This document shows positions 1-6,536 of a stretch of 8,234 bases of DNA, in pieces. Every line of letters starts with the position of its first letter. Position 1 is the first letter of the stretch. Under the pieces are notes generated by a model. That model saw only the letters and a list, made by a program, of their open reading frames with translations. It ran no database searches and was not told where the DNA came from. Source of the DNA: an uncultured Atopobium sp. (GTDB taxonomy: Bacteria; Actinomycetota; Coriobacteriia; Coriobacteriales; Atopobiaceae); contig USKU01000055.1 of the NCBI GenBank assembly GCA_900555335.1, positions 1 to 8,234 on the forward strand, read 5' to 3'. The translations under genes and the position numbers were made by a program.

Positions 1-213
1 CTCTTTGTCCTTCTCGCTCAATTGGCGAGAAGACCCTTTGGCAGAAAGTTCTGACGTAACATCCTCATGGGCATCGGGAAGCTTGCCTGTTGCCAGCACA
101 TATTCAAATGCAGCATTAATCAGTTTGGTAGTGTTTGACCCAAGCGATTCAAGAACTTCAGAAACCTGATTTTTTACTTCAACAGGAACACGAGCGGTTA
201 CAACGCTATCCAT
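1..213 (-). CDS. RelB/DinJ-family antitoxin, 5' part only (runs off left edge)
   Basis: This is the N-terminal 71 residues of a reading frame that continues past base 1, so the end and any toxin partner are not visible. The protein begins MDSVVTARVPVEVKNQV, followed by a helix ending in ESLG, a T-T-K-L-I-N turn and a second helix (INAAFEYVLATGKLP). This is the ribbon-helix-helix layout of RelB/DinJ antitoxins: a short DNA-contacting strand (about residues 3-9), helix 1 (about 11-24) and helix 2 (about 28-42). Residues 45-71 are charged and probably belong to the toxin-neutralising tail. The ATG at 213-211 has a very strong Shine-Dalgarno (AGGAGGAG at 216-223). In the family the antitoxin binds a RelE/YafQ-like mRNA interferase and represses its own promoter; the inverted repeat upstream fits that. 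Family call is fairly firm; the partner toxin is inferred. Confidence 0.82.
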   Translation of the reverse strand, partial: MDSVVTARVPVEVKNQVSEVLESLGSNTTKLINAAFEYVLATGKLPDAHEDVTSELSAKGSSRQLSEKDKE

Positions 214-225
214 AGCTCCTCCTTT

Positions 226-267
226 ACCTAGTTATATCATTGTATTCACGTATTACAACTAGGTCAA
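226..267 (-). promoter_or_regulatory. Antitoxin promoter framed by an inverted-repeat operator
   Basis: On the minus strand, TTGACC (267-262) is separated by 17 bases from TACAAT (244-239); each box matches the housekeeping consensus at five of six positions. The predicted transcript starts near 232, leaving a leader of about 20 bases with a strong ribosome site. A perfect 8-base inverted repeat, ACCTAGTT at 226-233 and AACTAGGT at 257-264, surrounds the -10 box. One arm overlaps the -35 and the other overlaps the expected start point. The arms are 31 bases apart start to start, about three helical turns, so both lie on one DNA face. This fits an operator for the ribbon-helix-helix antitoxin it precedes. 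Sequence pattern is seen directly; binding is inferred. Confidence 0.72.
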
Positions 268-278
268 GAAGTAAAAAG

Positions 279-1913
279 CTAAGCAGTTTCTGAGTGAATG
301 GTTCCGTCTTTTAGAACGAGAGAGTGGAAGCGCTCTCTTATTTCTGGAGTTACTTGATGAGATGTCATAACAACGGTTCTCTCATCATCTTTTAAGATCA
401 ACTCAATGAGGCTCTGAACAGAATCGGAATCCAAGTGGGCAAAGCTCTCATCATAAATCACAATTTGTGGCTTAAACAAAAAGATTCGAGCAAGAGCCAA
501 CCGTTGCCGTTCTCCACCAGAAAGACTACTTCCTGCCTGGTCAATCATATGATTGATTCCATCTGGATATCTGGTAAGAATCTCAGAAAAACCTGACTTT
601 GTTATAGCATCAATAATTTCTTCATCGGTAAACTCATGGCAAAACAACGTAACGTTATCCCTGATGGTCGCATTAAAAATGAACGTTTGCTGAGAACAAG
701 GGATTATGAACCGAGCGTATTGCTCGCTTTTGAATTGCTTGATCGACACACCATCCAAGCAAATATCTCCGCTATCTGGGCTCAGGGCATCCGTTAATAG
801 TTTGATTAGTGTTGTTTTTCCACTTCCCGAGCTTCCTTCAAGAAGATACTTTCTGCCACGCTCCAAATTAAAACTAATATCCGACAAAACTAATTTGTCC
901 TCGTCATAACCATACGAAACATGATTGACCGTTAGATTTGTAAAGTGCTCAGGAATATCTTCTGTTCCACTTTCTGTAGCTGGAGCTTCATTAAGAAGTG
1001 TTTGTATTTTAGTAATAATCTCTTTTGCGCTTCTCATATCAGTAATTGAATCACTTATGTTCTGAATGGGATTTGCTATGTAGACAACAAGCTGAGATGC
1101 CGCAACCATCATTCCTACTGTCATCAATCCATTAAGGGTAAGAATGGCGCCAATAAAATAAATTCCGATGTAAATAATTTGTCCTACAGTAAATGAAAGT
1201 AAACGTGCCAAAGAACTAAAGTAACGAGCTCCAAATTTCTGCTTCTCCCAAGCCTGATTCGCGCTGCTCATGGCAACCCGCGAAGCCTCTGTTAGATGAA
1301 AGCTTCTAAGCAGATCAAACCCTTCAAGATGCTCATTTGCTGTAGCAATAAAATGTTCAGCCGATTCAGATTGTTCTTTTCGCTTGTTAGAAATAATTCC
1401 AGACATTGTGTTAGGAACAAACATCTGGACAGCAATCATGCACAAGATGAACAGTACGAGCCATGGTGAAATAAACAACAAGATTATTAAGCTTACTACA
1501 CCAGAAAAGACGTCTATCAAGAGATCAATAAAGACGCGGAAATATGTTTCCTCAAGTAAATCAAGGTCGTTAGTAAGGATTGAGAGCCAATGACTGGTGT
1601 TGAACGAGTGGAACTCAGGAATAGAGCGACTGAAAATCTTTTGTATCAACTCATCACGCAAATGCATTTGGCAGCCCTGTATTACTGACCAGCGCAAACG
1701 CCTGCAAATTAAGTCGACAACAAAATAGCAAAGTATGTAAAGACCAAACCAGAGGCCGTCATTCAGTGCGTCCGACAGATTGCCATCCATGGCAAGGTTA
1801 ACGGATTGGAGCATTACAAATGAAAGGGCAATCTCAAACAAGCTGCTCAAAAGAGAGAAGACTACAAAGAAAAATAGTTTGCTTTTTTGCTGAGCGTAAA
1901 GGTATTTAAGCAT
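279..1913 (-). CDS. ABC half-transporter (fused permease and ATPase), export type
   Basis: A 544-residue protein with an N-terminal membrane domain and a C-terminal ATPase, the layout of type-I ABC exporters that act as dimers in the cytoplasmic membrane. Hydrophobic segments are visible at about residues 10-35, 55-70, 130-165 and 240-285. The ATPase has every key element: Walker A GSSGSGKTT (360-368), Q-loop at Q408/Q409, signature LSGGERQ (464-470), Walker B IVIYDE with catalytic Glu489, D-loop AHLD (492-495) and switch His519. It should therefore be active. There is no N-terminal peptidase domain, so it is not a typical double-glycine bacteriocin processor. The ATG at 1913 is preceded by AAGGGAG. 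No second half-transporter is visible, so it may work as a homodimer. It lies downstream of the terminator of the dnaK operon, so it needs its own promoter. Its codons are more AT-rich than those of the chaperone genes. Substrate is unknown. Confidence 0.9.
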   Translation of the reverse strand: MLKYLYAQQKSKLFFFVVFSLLSSLFEIALSFVMLQSVNLAMDGNLSDALNDGLWFGLYILCYFVVDLICRRLRWSVIQGCQMHLRDELIQKIFSRSIPEFHSFNTSHWLSILTNDLDLLEETYFRVFIDLLIDVFSGVVSLIILLFISPWLVLFILCMIAVQMFVPNTMSGIISNKRKEQSESAEHFIATANEHLEGFDLLRSFHLTEASRVAMSSANQAWEKQKFGARYFSSLARLLSFTVGQIIYIGIYFIGAILTLNGLMTVGMMVAASQLVVYIANPIQNISDSITDMRSAKEIITKIQTLLNEAPATESGTEDIPEHFTNLTVNHVSYGYDEDKLVLSDISFNLERGRKYLLEGSSGSGKTTLIKLLTDALSPDSGDICLDGVSIKQFKSEQYARFIIPCSQQTFIFNATIRDNVTLFCHEFTDEEIIDAITKSGFSEILTRYPDGINHMIDQAGSSLSGGERQRLALARIFLFKPQIVIYDESFAHLDSDSVQSLIELILKDDERTVVMTSHQVTPEIRERFHSLVLKDGTIHSETA

Positions 1914-1964
1914 GCCATCTCCCTTAAAAAGAGATTTCGTTTAAAAAAGGTTATGACTGCATGT

Positions 1965-2034
1965 GGTATTCGGTATTCGGTATTCGGTATTCGGTATTCG
2001 GTATTCGGTATTCGGTATTCGGTAAATGGTAATC
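1965..2034. repeat. Heptamer tandem repeat, eight perfect plus two degenerate units
   Basis: Plus-strand GGTATTC (GAATACC on the coding strand of the neighbouring genes) is repeated eight times without change at 1965-2020. Two diverged units in the same register follow: GGTAAAT (2021-2027) and GGTAATC (2028-2034). The total is exactly 70 bases, ten units. The array lies between the hspR terminator and the start of the ABC transporter gene, ending about 50 bases upstream of its ATG. No reading frame on the sense strand of either gene crosses it. Perfect identity of eight units suggests recent slippage expansion. Confidence 0.95.
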
Positions 2035-2039
2035 AAACC

Positions 2040-2077
2040 AAAAAACCAGCTCCTCGCGTTTACACACGAAGAGCTGG
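2040..2077 (-). terminator. Intrinsic terminator of the dnaK-grpE-dnaJ-hspR operon
   Basis: On the minus strand an 11-base stem (2077-2067 with 2056-2046, one mismatch) closes a 10-base loop and is followed directly by six T residues (2045-2040). It lies 31 bases past the hspR stop codon. The stem arms contain CCAGCTC and GAGCTGG. The T-run is on one side only, so termination is expected for minus-strand transcription. Confidence 0.9.
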
Positions 2078-2108
2078 TCATCTTACTAGTAGCATTTGCC
2101 TCGTTGTC

Positions 2109-2579
2109 TTACGATTCTTTTGGCTGCGTCGGGTCGCCCTCGGAGTTGGCGTCAGAAGAAGCGGAGCTGGGCATACCAAGCAGACGCTGCATCACCATCT
2201 CTGGGCTGGTCTCGCTATAACGAACAAGCGAGGTAATGCGCTCACGCATGTGATACTCGTGGAGCTCGTCCTCAAGCACGCGAATGCGTTCACGCAACTC
2301 ATCGATAAGATCGTCCTTCTCGAGAGCTCGTTCACGCATGTCCAAAATGCGCACAACGCCAGCAAGGTTGATACCCTCGTCCGTCAGCTTTGAGACAAGA
2401 TTGAGGCGGTCAATGTCCGCGCGAGAATACAAGCGCGTGTTGCCCCTAGAACGACCGGGGTTAATCAGGCCCTTCTGCTCGTACACGCGCAGCGTCTGCG
2501 GATGCATGCCCGTGAGCTCAGCCGCAACGCTAATCATGTAGAGCGGCTTGTTACGACCGTCATCCTTCTTTCGAGCCAT
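2109..2579 (-). CDS. hspR: HspR, MerR-family heat-shock repressor
   Basis: A 156-residue MerR-type regulator. The helix-turn-helix spans about residues 15-36 (ISVAAELTGMHPQTLRVYEQ), followed by the family's wing (GLINPGRSRGNTRLYS, 37-52) and a dimerisation coiled coil at about 80-112. The T-L-R-V-Y-E-Q-K-G-L-I sequence and the position as last gene of a dnaK operon identify it as HspR. In Streptomyces and Mycobacterium, HspR with DnaK as co-repressor binds HAIR sites to repress dnaK and clpB; release on heat stress induces the operon. The ATG shares one base with the dnaJ stop (TAATG), and AGGAG sits five bases upstream inside dnaJ, so translation is probably coupled. The C-terminal 25 residues are Ser/Asp/Glu-rich and probably disordered. 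No cysteine metal site of the kind found in metal-sensing MerR proteins is present. Confidence 0.93.
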   Translation of the reverse strand: MARKKDDGRNKPLYMISVAAELTGMHPQTLRVYEQKGLINPGRSRGNTRLYSRADIDRLNLVSKLTDEGINLAGVVRILDMRERALEKDDLIDELRERIRVLEDELHEYHMRERITSLVRYSETSPEMVMQRLLGMPSSASSDANSEGDPTQPKES

Positions 2580-3511
2580 TACCGCTCCTCTCGGTAGCTG
2601 CGCTCGTCGGCGTCAAGCAGCGCCTGAAGAGCGTCTCGCTCCTTCTTGGAAAGTTTTGTTGGAACCTTGACGTCCACCGAAACATACAGCGCGCCGCGAG
2701 TTGCAGGATCCTTTACGCGAGGAGCGCCCAAGTTCTTGAACCTGAACGTCTTTCCGCTCTGTGTACCTGCGGGAACCTTGAGTCGCACCGTAGTTCCATC
2801 AGGCGTTGGCACGTCAACCGAGGTACCCAAAGCCGCCTCGTAAATGCTCACTGGCAGCTTCATGCGCACATCAGCGCCATCTCGCGAGAAGACCGGATGA
2901 GCTGCAACGTTGATGGTAACCACAAGGTTGCCTCGCGGACCACCATTAACGCCGTACTCGCCGTGCTTCTTGTAACGCAGCTTCATACCATCGTAAGCAC
3001 CAGCTGGCACTTTGATGGTCAGTGACTGCTCCTCACCAGTTGAAGGAACGCGATACGTTGCCTTGCGAGAAGTTCCCTTAAACGCCTCGTCAAACGATAC
3101 GCTTACGGACATAGTAAGGTCGCTGCCTGCAACTGGACGGTTTGCTCGCCCACCAAAGATGTCGGCAAAGTCAAAGCCGCCAGCTCCTGCGCCTGCACCG
3201 CCGCCAAAGCCGCTAAAGAAATCGGCAAAGTTGGCACCGTTTACGTTGGTGGTGTAGGTGTAGCCGCCCTGGCGACCACCAAATCCACCTCCAGGAATTC
3301 CTCCAAATGCAAGCATCTGGTCATACTCCTGGCGCTTCTTATCATCAGAGAGCGTGTTGTACGCTTCCGAGATCTCTTTGAACTTGGCCTCATCGCCACC
3401 CCTATCAGGGTGGTATTTAGCTGCAAGTTTTCTAAACGCTTTTTGAATATCAGACTTCGAGGCGTCGCGCTTCACGCCAAGAACGTCATAAAAAGTTTTA
3501 CTACCTGCCAT
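2579..3511 (-). CDS. dnaJ: DnaJ-type co-chaperone without zinc finger (class B, CbpA-like)
   Basis: A 310-residue Hsp40. Residues 5-66 form the J domain with HPD at 34-36, the motif that triggers ATP hydrolysis by DnaK. A Gly/Phe-rich linker follows (about 70-125, with repeated FGG and GGG). Two beta-rich substrate-binding domains occupy about 128-290, with typical phrases such as KVPAGAYDGMKLR and KVPAGTQSGKTFR. The CxxCxGxG zinc repeats of class A DnaJ are absent; there is no cysteine in the protein. This makes it a class B J-protein like CbpA, shorter than the roughly 375 residues of classical DnaJ. The ATG at 3511 has GGAGG nine bases upstream; it follows grpE by 32 bases and overlaps hspR by one. 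A second, zinc-containing DnaJ is probably encoded elsewhere (inference). Confidence 0.93.
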   Translation of the reverse strand: MAGSKTFYDVLGVKRDASKSDIQKAFRKLAAKYHPDRGGDEAKFKEISEAYNTLSDDKKRQEYDQMLAFGGIPGGGFGGRQGGYTYTTNVNGANFADFFSGFGGGAGAGAGGFDFADIFGGRANRPVAGSDLTMSVSVSFDEAFKGTSRKATYRVPSTGEEQSLTIKVPAGAYDGMKLRYKKHGEYGVNGGPRGNLVVTINVAAHPVFSRDGADVRMKLPVSIYEAALGTSVDVPTPDGTTVRLKVPAGTQSGKTFRFKNLGAPRVKDPATRGALYVSVDVKVPTKLSKKERDALQALLDADERSYREER

Positions 3512-3543
3512 TCAGCACGGCCTCCTCTCTAAACTACTCTGTC

Positions 3544-4389
3544 TTACTCGGTTGCGCCGTTTGCAGCCTCGGCGCCATCTGCGCCGTCTGCACTGCCGTC
3601 AGCAGCCTCTGACTCAGCTGGACGCTTTGGACCACCGTGAGTAACAACAACCATCGCAGTGCGAATATCCTTGCCTCCCATGCGGTAGCCCTTTTGGTAC
3701 ACCTGGGCGACGGTCTCATCATATGCCTCGGTGTCCTCAATCTGGCTCACTGCCTGGTGAGATAGAGGATCAAAAGCCTCGCCCACAGGATTGACTACCT
3801 CAACACCCTCTTTGTTCAGGACGCCTACAAGCTTATTGCATACTGCGGAGACGCCCTCAACAAACTGCTGAGCTGCAGGGTCTGTCAGGTTGCCCGCGTG
3901 CTCAATTGCGCGCTCCAGGTCATCAATAACGGGGAGAAGGTCAACTACCAGTTTCTCTGTTGCGCGCTGGCGCTCATCAAGACGCTCCTGAGCGGTACGA
4001 CGACGGTAGTTATCCCAGTCAGCCTGCAGGCGAAGGAAGCGATCATTTGCCTCAGCTGCCTGCTGCTTTGCTGCCTCAATCTGATCGGAGACCGAGTCAA
4101 GCTCGTTCTGCAGGCGGTCACGCTCCTGAGCTGCACGCTCTGCGTCGGCAGCAATCTCTGCCTCTGCCGTCTCTTCTCCGCGACGAATTGCCTCTGCAAC
4201 CATCTCTTCTTCGGTCATCGGACGGCCTGCGCCAGCCACGTCAGCTGCGCCGTTGGCTGCGGCCGCGTTGCCATCAAGCGTCTGACTTGCAGAGCCATCC
4301 CCCACAACGCCGACGGCACCTACGGTTTCATCACCGTTATTCTCGTTATCAAAGGTAGTGTCAACCTTGTTCTGATCTGCTGTTGTCAC
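3544..4389 (-). CDS. grpE: GrpE, nucleotide exchange factor for DnaK
   Basis: GrpE opens the DnaK nucleotide cleft to release ADP. Numbering from the GTG at 4389 (281 residues): an acidic, Ala/Gly-rich N-terminal region of about 85 residues, a long coiled coil with the family phrase RLQADWDNYRRR (about 120-131), a four-helix section, and the C-terminal beta domain with VYQKGYRMGGKDIR (230-243). It is longer than E. coli GrpE (197) because of the N-terminal extension and a low-complexity Ala/Gly/Asp/Glu tail after THGG. The start needs care. The extended Shine-Dalgarno TAGGGAGGTGAT contains GTG (4398) and runs into ATG (4395), which is only two bases after GGAGG. GTG at 4389 stands eight bases after it, so I prefer 4389; 4395 and 4398 add two or three residues. 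Gene lies between dnaK and dnaJ. Confidence 0.93.
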   Translation of the reverse strand: MTTADQNKVDTTFDNENNGDETVGAVGVVGDGSASQTLDGNAAAANGAADVAGAGRPMTEEEMVAEAIRRGEETAEAEIAADAERAAQERDRLQNELDSVSDQIEAAKQQAAEANDRFLRLQADWDNYRRRTAQERLDERQRATEKLVVDLLPVIDDLERAIEHAGNLTDPAAQQFVEGVSAVCNKLVGVLNKEGVEVVNPVGEAFDPLSHQAVSQIEDTEAYDETVAQVYQKGYRMGGKDIRTAMVVVTHGGPKRPAESEAADGSADGADGAEAANGATE

Positions 4390-4413
4390 TGCCATCACCT
4401 CCCTATGTGTAGA

Positions 4414-4442
4414 AGGCGGCCAAACGTTTCCGCCAGCCGCCT
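4414..4442 (-). other. GC-rich stem-loop between dnaK and grpE
   Basis: In the 114-130 base gap between dnaK and grpE, a perfect 7-base stem (AGGCGGC at 4442-4436 and GCCGCCT at 4420-4414 on the coding strand) encloses a 15-base loop that contains the self-complementary AAACGTTT (4422-4429). No T-run follows, so it is not an intrinsic terminator. It could be an mRNA processing or stabilising element that sets dnaK and grpE levels apart, but this is inference. It ends 8 bases before the grpE ribosome-binding site. Confidence 0.5.
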
Positions 4443-4512
4443 CCGAGTCATATCACATTGTCTACCAGCTGCTGCACCAAGTTACCCAAGCGCATATGCC
4501 GAGAAACTCAGA

Positions 4513-6417
4513 TTAGTTCTGGTTCTTATCGTCGTCGACAACCTCGTAGTCTGCATCAACAACATCTGGCTCAGAAGAATTGCCTTCTGCACCATTGTTA
4601 CCAGCGGTCTGAGCCTGAGCATCTGCGTAGACAATCTCTGCGAGCTTCTGACCAACCTCGGTGAGCTTCTCGCCAGCCTTCTTGATTGCCTCAATGTCAG
4701 AACCATCAAGTGCAGTCTTTGCCTCAGCAACAGCCTCTTCAACAGCCTTCTTCTGATCCTCAGGGACCTTATCGCCAAGATCTTTGACGGTCTGCTCGGT
4801 GCTGTATGCCAGGGAGTCTACCTGGTTGCGGACCTCAATCTCGTCCTTGCGCTTCTTGTCTTCCTCAGCGTGGGACTCTGCGTCCTTGACCATACGGTCA
4901 ACTTCCTCGTCGGACAGAGCGGTGGAGCCAGAAATGGTAATCTCCTGGGACTTGTCGGTTGCCTTGTCCTTAGCGGTGACCTTCAAGATGCCGTTTGCGT
5001 CGATGTCAAAAGTAACCTCAATCTGAGGGATACCACGCTGAGCAGCAGGAATGCCGGTAAGGTTGAACTTACCAAGGCTCTTGTTGTCAGAAGCCATCTC
5101 GCGCTCGCCCTGAAGGACGTGAATCTCAACGGAGGTCTGGTTGTCAGCTGCGGTGGAGTAAACCTTTGTGCTGGAAGTTGGGATGGTGGTGTTACGGTCG
5201 ATGACCTTGTCAACAACACCGCCAAGGGTCTCAACGCCCAGGGACAGTGGGGTTACGTCCAGAAGCAGGATGCCGGAGACGTCGCCGGTAAGAACGCCGC
5301 CCTGAACAGCTGCACCGTCTGCAACAACCTCGTCTGGGTTGACGGACATGTTAGGCTGCTTGCCGGTCATGCTCTTGACCAGGTCCTGAACAGCTGGCAT
5401 ACGAGTGGAACCGCCAACCAGAATGACCTCGCTGACGTCGGAGAGCTGAAGGCCTGCATCCTGAAGTGCCTTGGTTACAGGAGCCTTGCAGCGGTCGAGA
5501 AGATCGCGGGTGATGCGCTCAAACTCTGCACGAGTCAGGGTGTAGTCAAGGTGCTTAGGACCAGATGCGTCTGCGGTGATGAATGGCAGGTTAATCTGTG
5601 CCTGCTGAGCGCTGGAGAGCTCCTTCTTGGCATTCTCTGCAGCCTCCTTGAGGCGCTGAAGTGCCATTGGATCCTTGCGAAGGTCAATGCCGTTATCGGA
5701 GTTGAACTTGTCTGCAAGCCAATCGATAACGCGCTGATCCCAGTCGTCACCGCCCAGGTGGTTATCGCCGTTAGTTGCGAGAACCTCAACAACGCCGTCT
5801 GCAAGGTCAAGCAGGGAGACGTCGAAGGTACCGCCACCGAGGTCGAAGACAAGAACCTTGTGGTCCTGGTCCTTCTTGTCCAGACCGTAAGCAAGAGCTG
5901 CTGCGGTTGGCTCGTTAACGATACGCTGAACGTTGAGGCCAGCAATCTTACCTGCGTCCTTAGTTGCCTGACGCTGTGCGTCGTTGAAGTATGCAGGGAC
6001 GGTAATGACAGCGTCGGTTACAGGCTCACCGAGGTACTTCTCGGCGTCTGCCTTCATCTTTGCAAGGGTCATAGCGCTGATCTGCTCTGGAGTGTAGTCA
6101 ACACCCTCAATCTCAACAACAGCGCGGCCGTCGGTGCCAGCCTTAACCTTGTAAGGGACAGTCTTGATCTCAGACTGGACCTCGTCAAACTTGCGGCCCA
6201 TGAAACGCTTAATGGAGAAGACAGTGTTTACAGGGTTAGTAACAGCCTGGTTCTTTGCTGCCTTACCAACAATGCGATCACCGTCTGCGCGGAAGCCGAC
6301 AACGGAAGGAGTTGTGCGGTCTCCCTCTGCGTTTACGATAATAGTTGGCTCTCCACCCTCGAGGACAGCCATAGCTGAGTTTGTAGTACCCAGGTCAATT
6401 CCAAGAATCTTACCCAT
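4513..6417 (-). CDS. dnaK: DnaK, Hsp70 chaperone
   Basis: A full-length 634-residue Hsp70. The ATPase domain (about 1-380) shows phosphate-1 loop GIDLGTTNSA (6-15), connect-1 phrase VPAYFNDAQRQATKDAG (140-156), phosphate-2 FDLGGGTFDVS (191-201) and the adenosine site VILVGGSTRMPAV (331-343). The hydrophobic linker and start of the substrate-binding domain follow (LLLDVTPLSLGVETLGG, 384-400), then the beta sandwich, the helical lid and an acidic, Gln/Asn-rich tail. The tail ends DADYEVVDDDKNQN, as in many actinobacterial DnaKs. It binds exposed hydrophobic segments of client proteins in the cytoplasm and cycles with the DnaJ and GrpE encoded next to it; it is also the likely HspR co-repressor. 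ATG at 6417 has AAAGGA nine bases upstream. First gene of the operon. TTA, CTA and TCA codons are almost absent, consistent with a highly expressed, codon-biased gene. Confidence 0.98.
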   Translation of the reverse strand: MGKILGIDLGTTNSAMAVLEGGEPTIIVNAEGDRTTPSVVGFRADGDRIVGKAAKNQAVTNPVNTVFSIKRFMGRKFDEVQSEIKTVPYKVKAGTDGRAVVEIEGVDYTPEQISAMTLAKMKADAEKYLGEPVTDAVITVPAYFNDAQRQATKDAGKIAGLNVQRIVNEPTAAALAYGLDKKDQDHKVLVFDLGGGTFDVSLLDLADGVVEVLATNGDNHLGGDDWDQRVIDWLADKFNSDNGIDLRKDPMALQRLKEAAENAKKELSSAQQAQINLPFITADASGPKHLDYTLTRAEFERITRDLLDRCKAPVTKALQDAGLQLSDVSEVILVGGSTRMPAVQDLVKSMTGKQPNMSVNPDEVVADGAAVQGGVLTGDVSGILLLDVTPLSLGVETLGGVVDKVIDRNTTIPTSSTKVYSTAADNQTSVEIHVLQGEREMASDNKSLGKFNLTGIPAAQRGIPQIEVTFDIDANGILKVTAKDKATDKSQEITISGSTALSDEEVDRMVKDAESHAEEDKKRKDEIEVRNQVDSLAYSTEQTVKDLGDKVPEDQKKAVEEAVAEAKTALDGSDIEAIKKAGEKLTEVGQKLAEIVYADAQAQTAGNNGAEGNSSEPDVVDADYEVVDDDKNQN

Positions 6418-6497
6418 TGTGAATCATCCTTTCCTATGTATGCGTTCCGCTTGGCGAGAAACCCCACAGGTAAATGACCTAAAAAGGGGCACAAGCT

Positions 6498-6533
6498 AAC
6501 CGTGAACACATACCGTGTTTCTGCTTTACGGTT
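6498..6533 (-). promoter_or_regulatory. Nested inverted repeats in the dnaK leader/promoter region
   Basis: An outer pair, AACCGT (6498-6503) and ACGGTT (6528-6533), encloses an inner pair, AACAC (6505-6509) and GTGTT (6515-6519), with a five-base gap. ACCGTG also occurs as a direct repeat at 6499-6504 and 6512-6517. If transcription starts downstream of the TATAAG box at 6542-6537, this lies at the very 5' end of a leader of about 110 bases and could fold as a hairpin; otherwise it could be a protein-binding cluster. Pattern is seen; role is inferred. Confidence 0.4.
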
Positions 6534-6536
6534 TTG

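Noticed and set aside
1887..2393. Plus-strand frame of 168 codons with a repeated GIRYSVF heptapeptide
   Set aside because: The peptide repeat is only the translation of the 7-bp DNA array (three units make 21 bases). The frame then runs antisense through the terminator and into hspR, with no ribosome site or family similarity.
3898..6378. Possible plus-strand gene antisense to dnaK and grpE
   Set aside because: The product is a Leu/Val/Cys-rich string without domains, in codon register with strongly biased dnaK and grpE codons, and has no promoter or ribosome site that I can see. It fits the known hsp70 antisense artefact.
6427..6489. FourU-type RNA thermometer in the dnaK leader (a CCCCTTTTTAGG tract against the AAAGGA ribosome site)
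   Set aside because: Only about five consecutive pairs (CCTTT with AAAGG) can form, across a gap of some 45 bases, and HspR already explains heat control.
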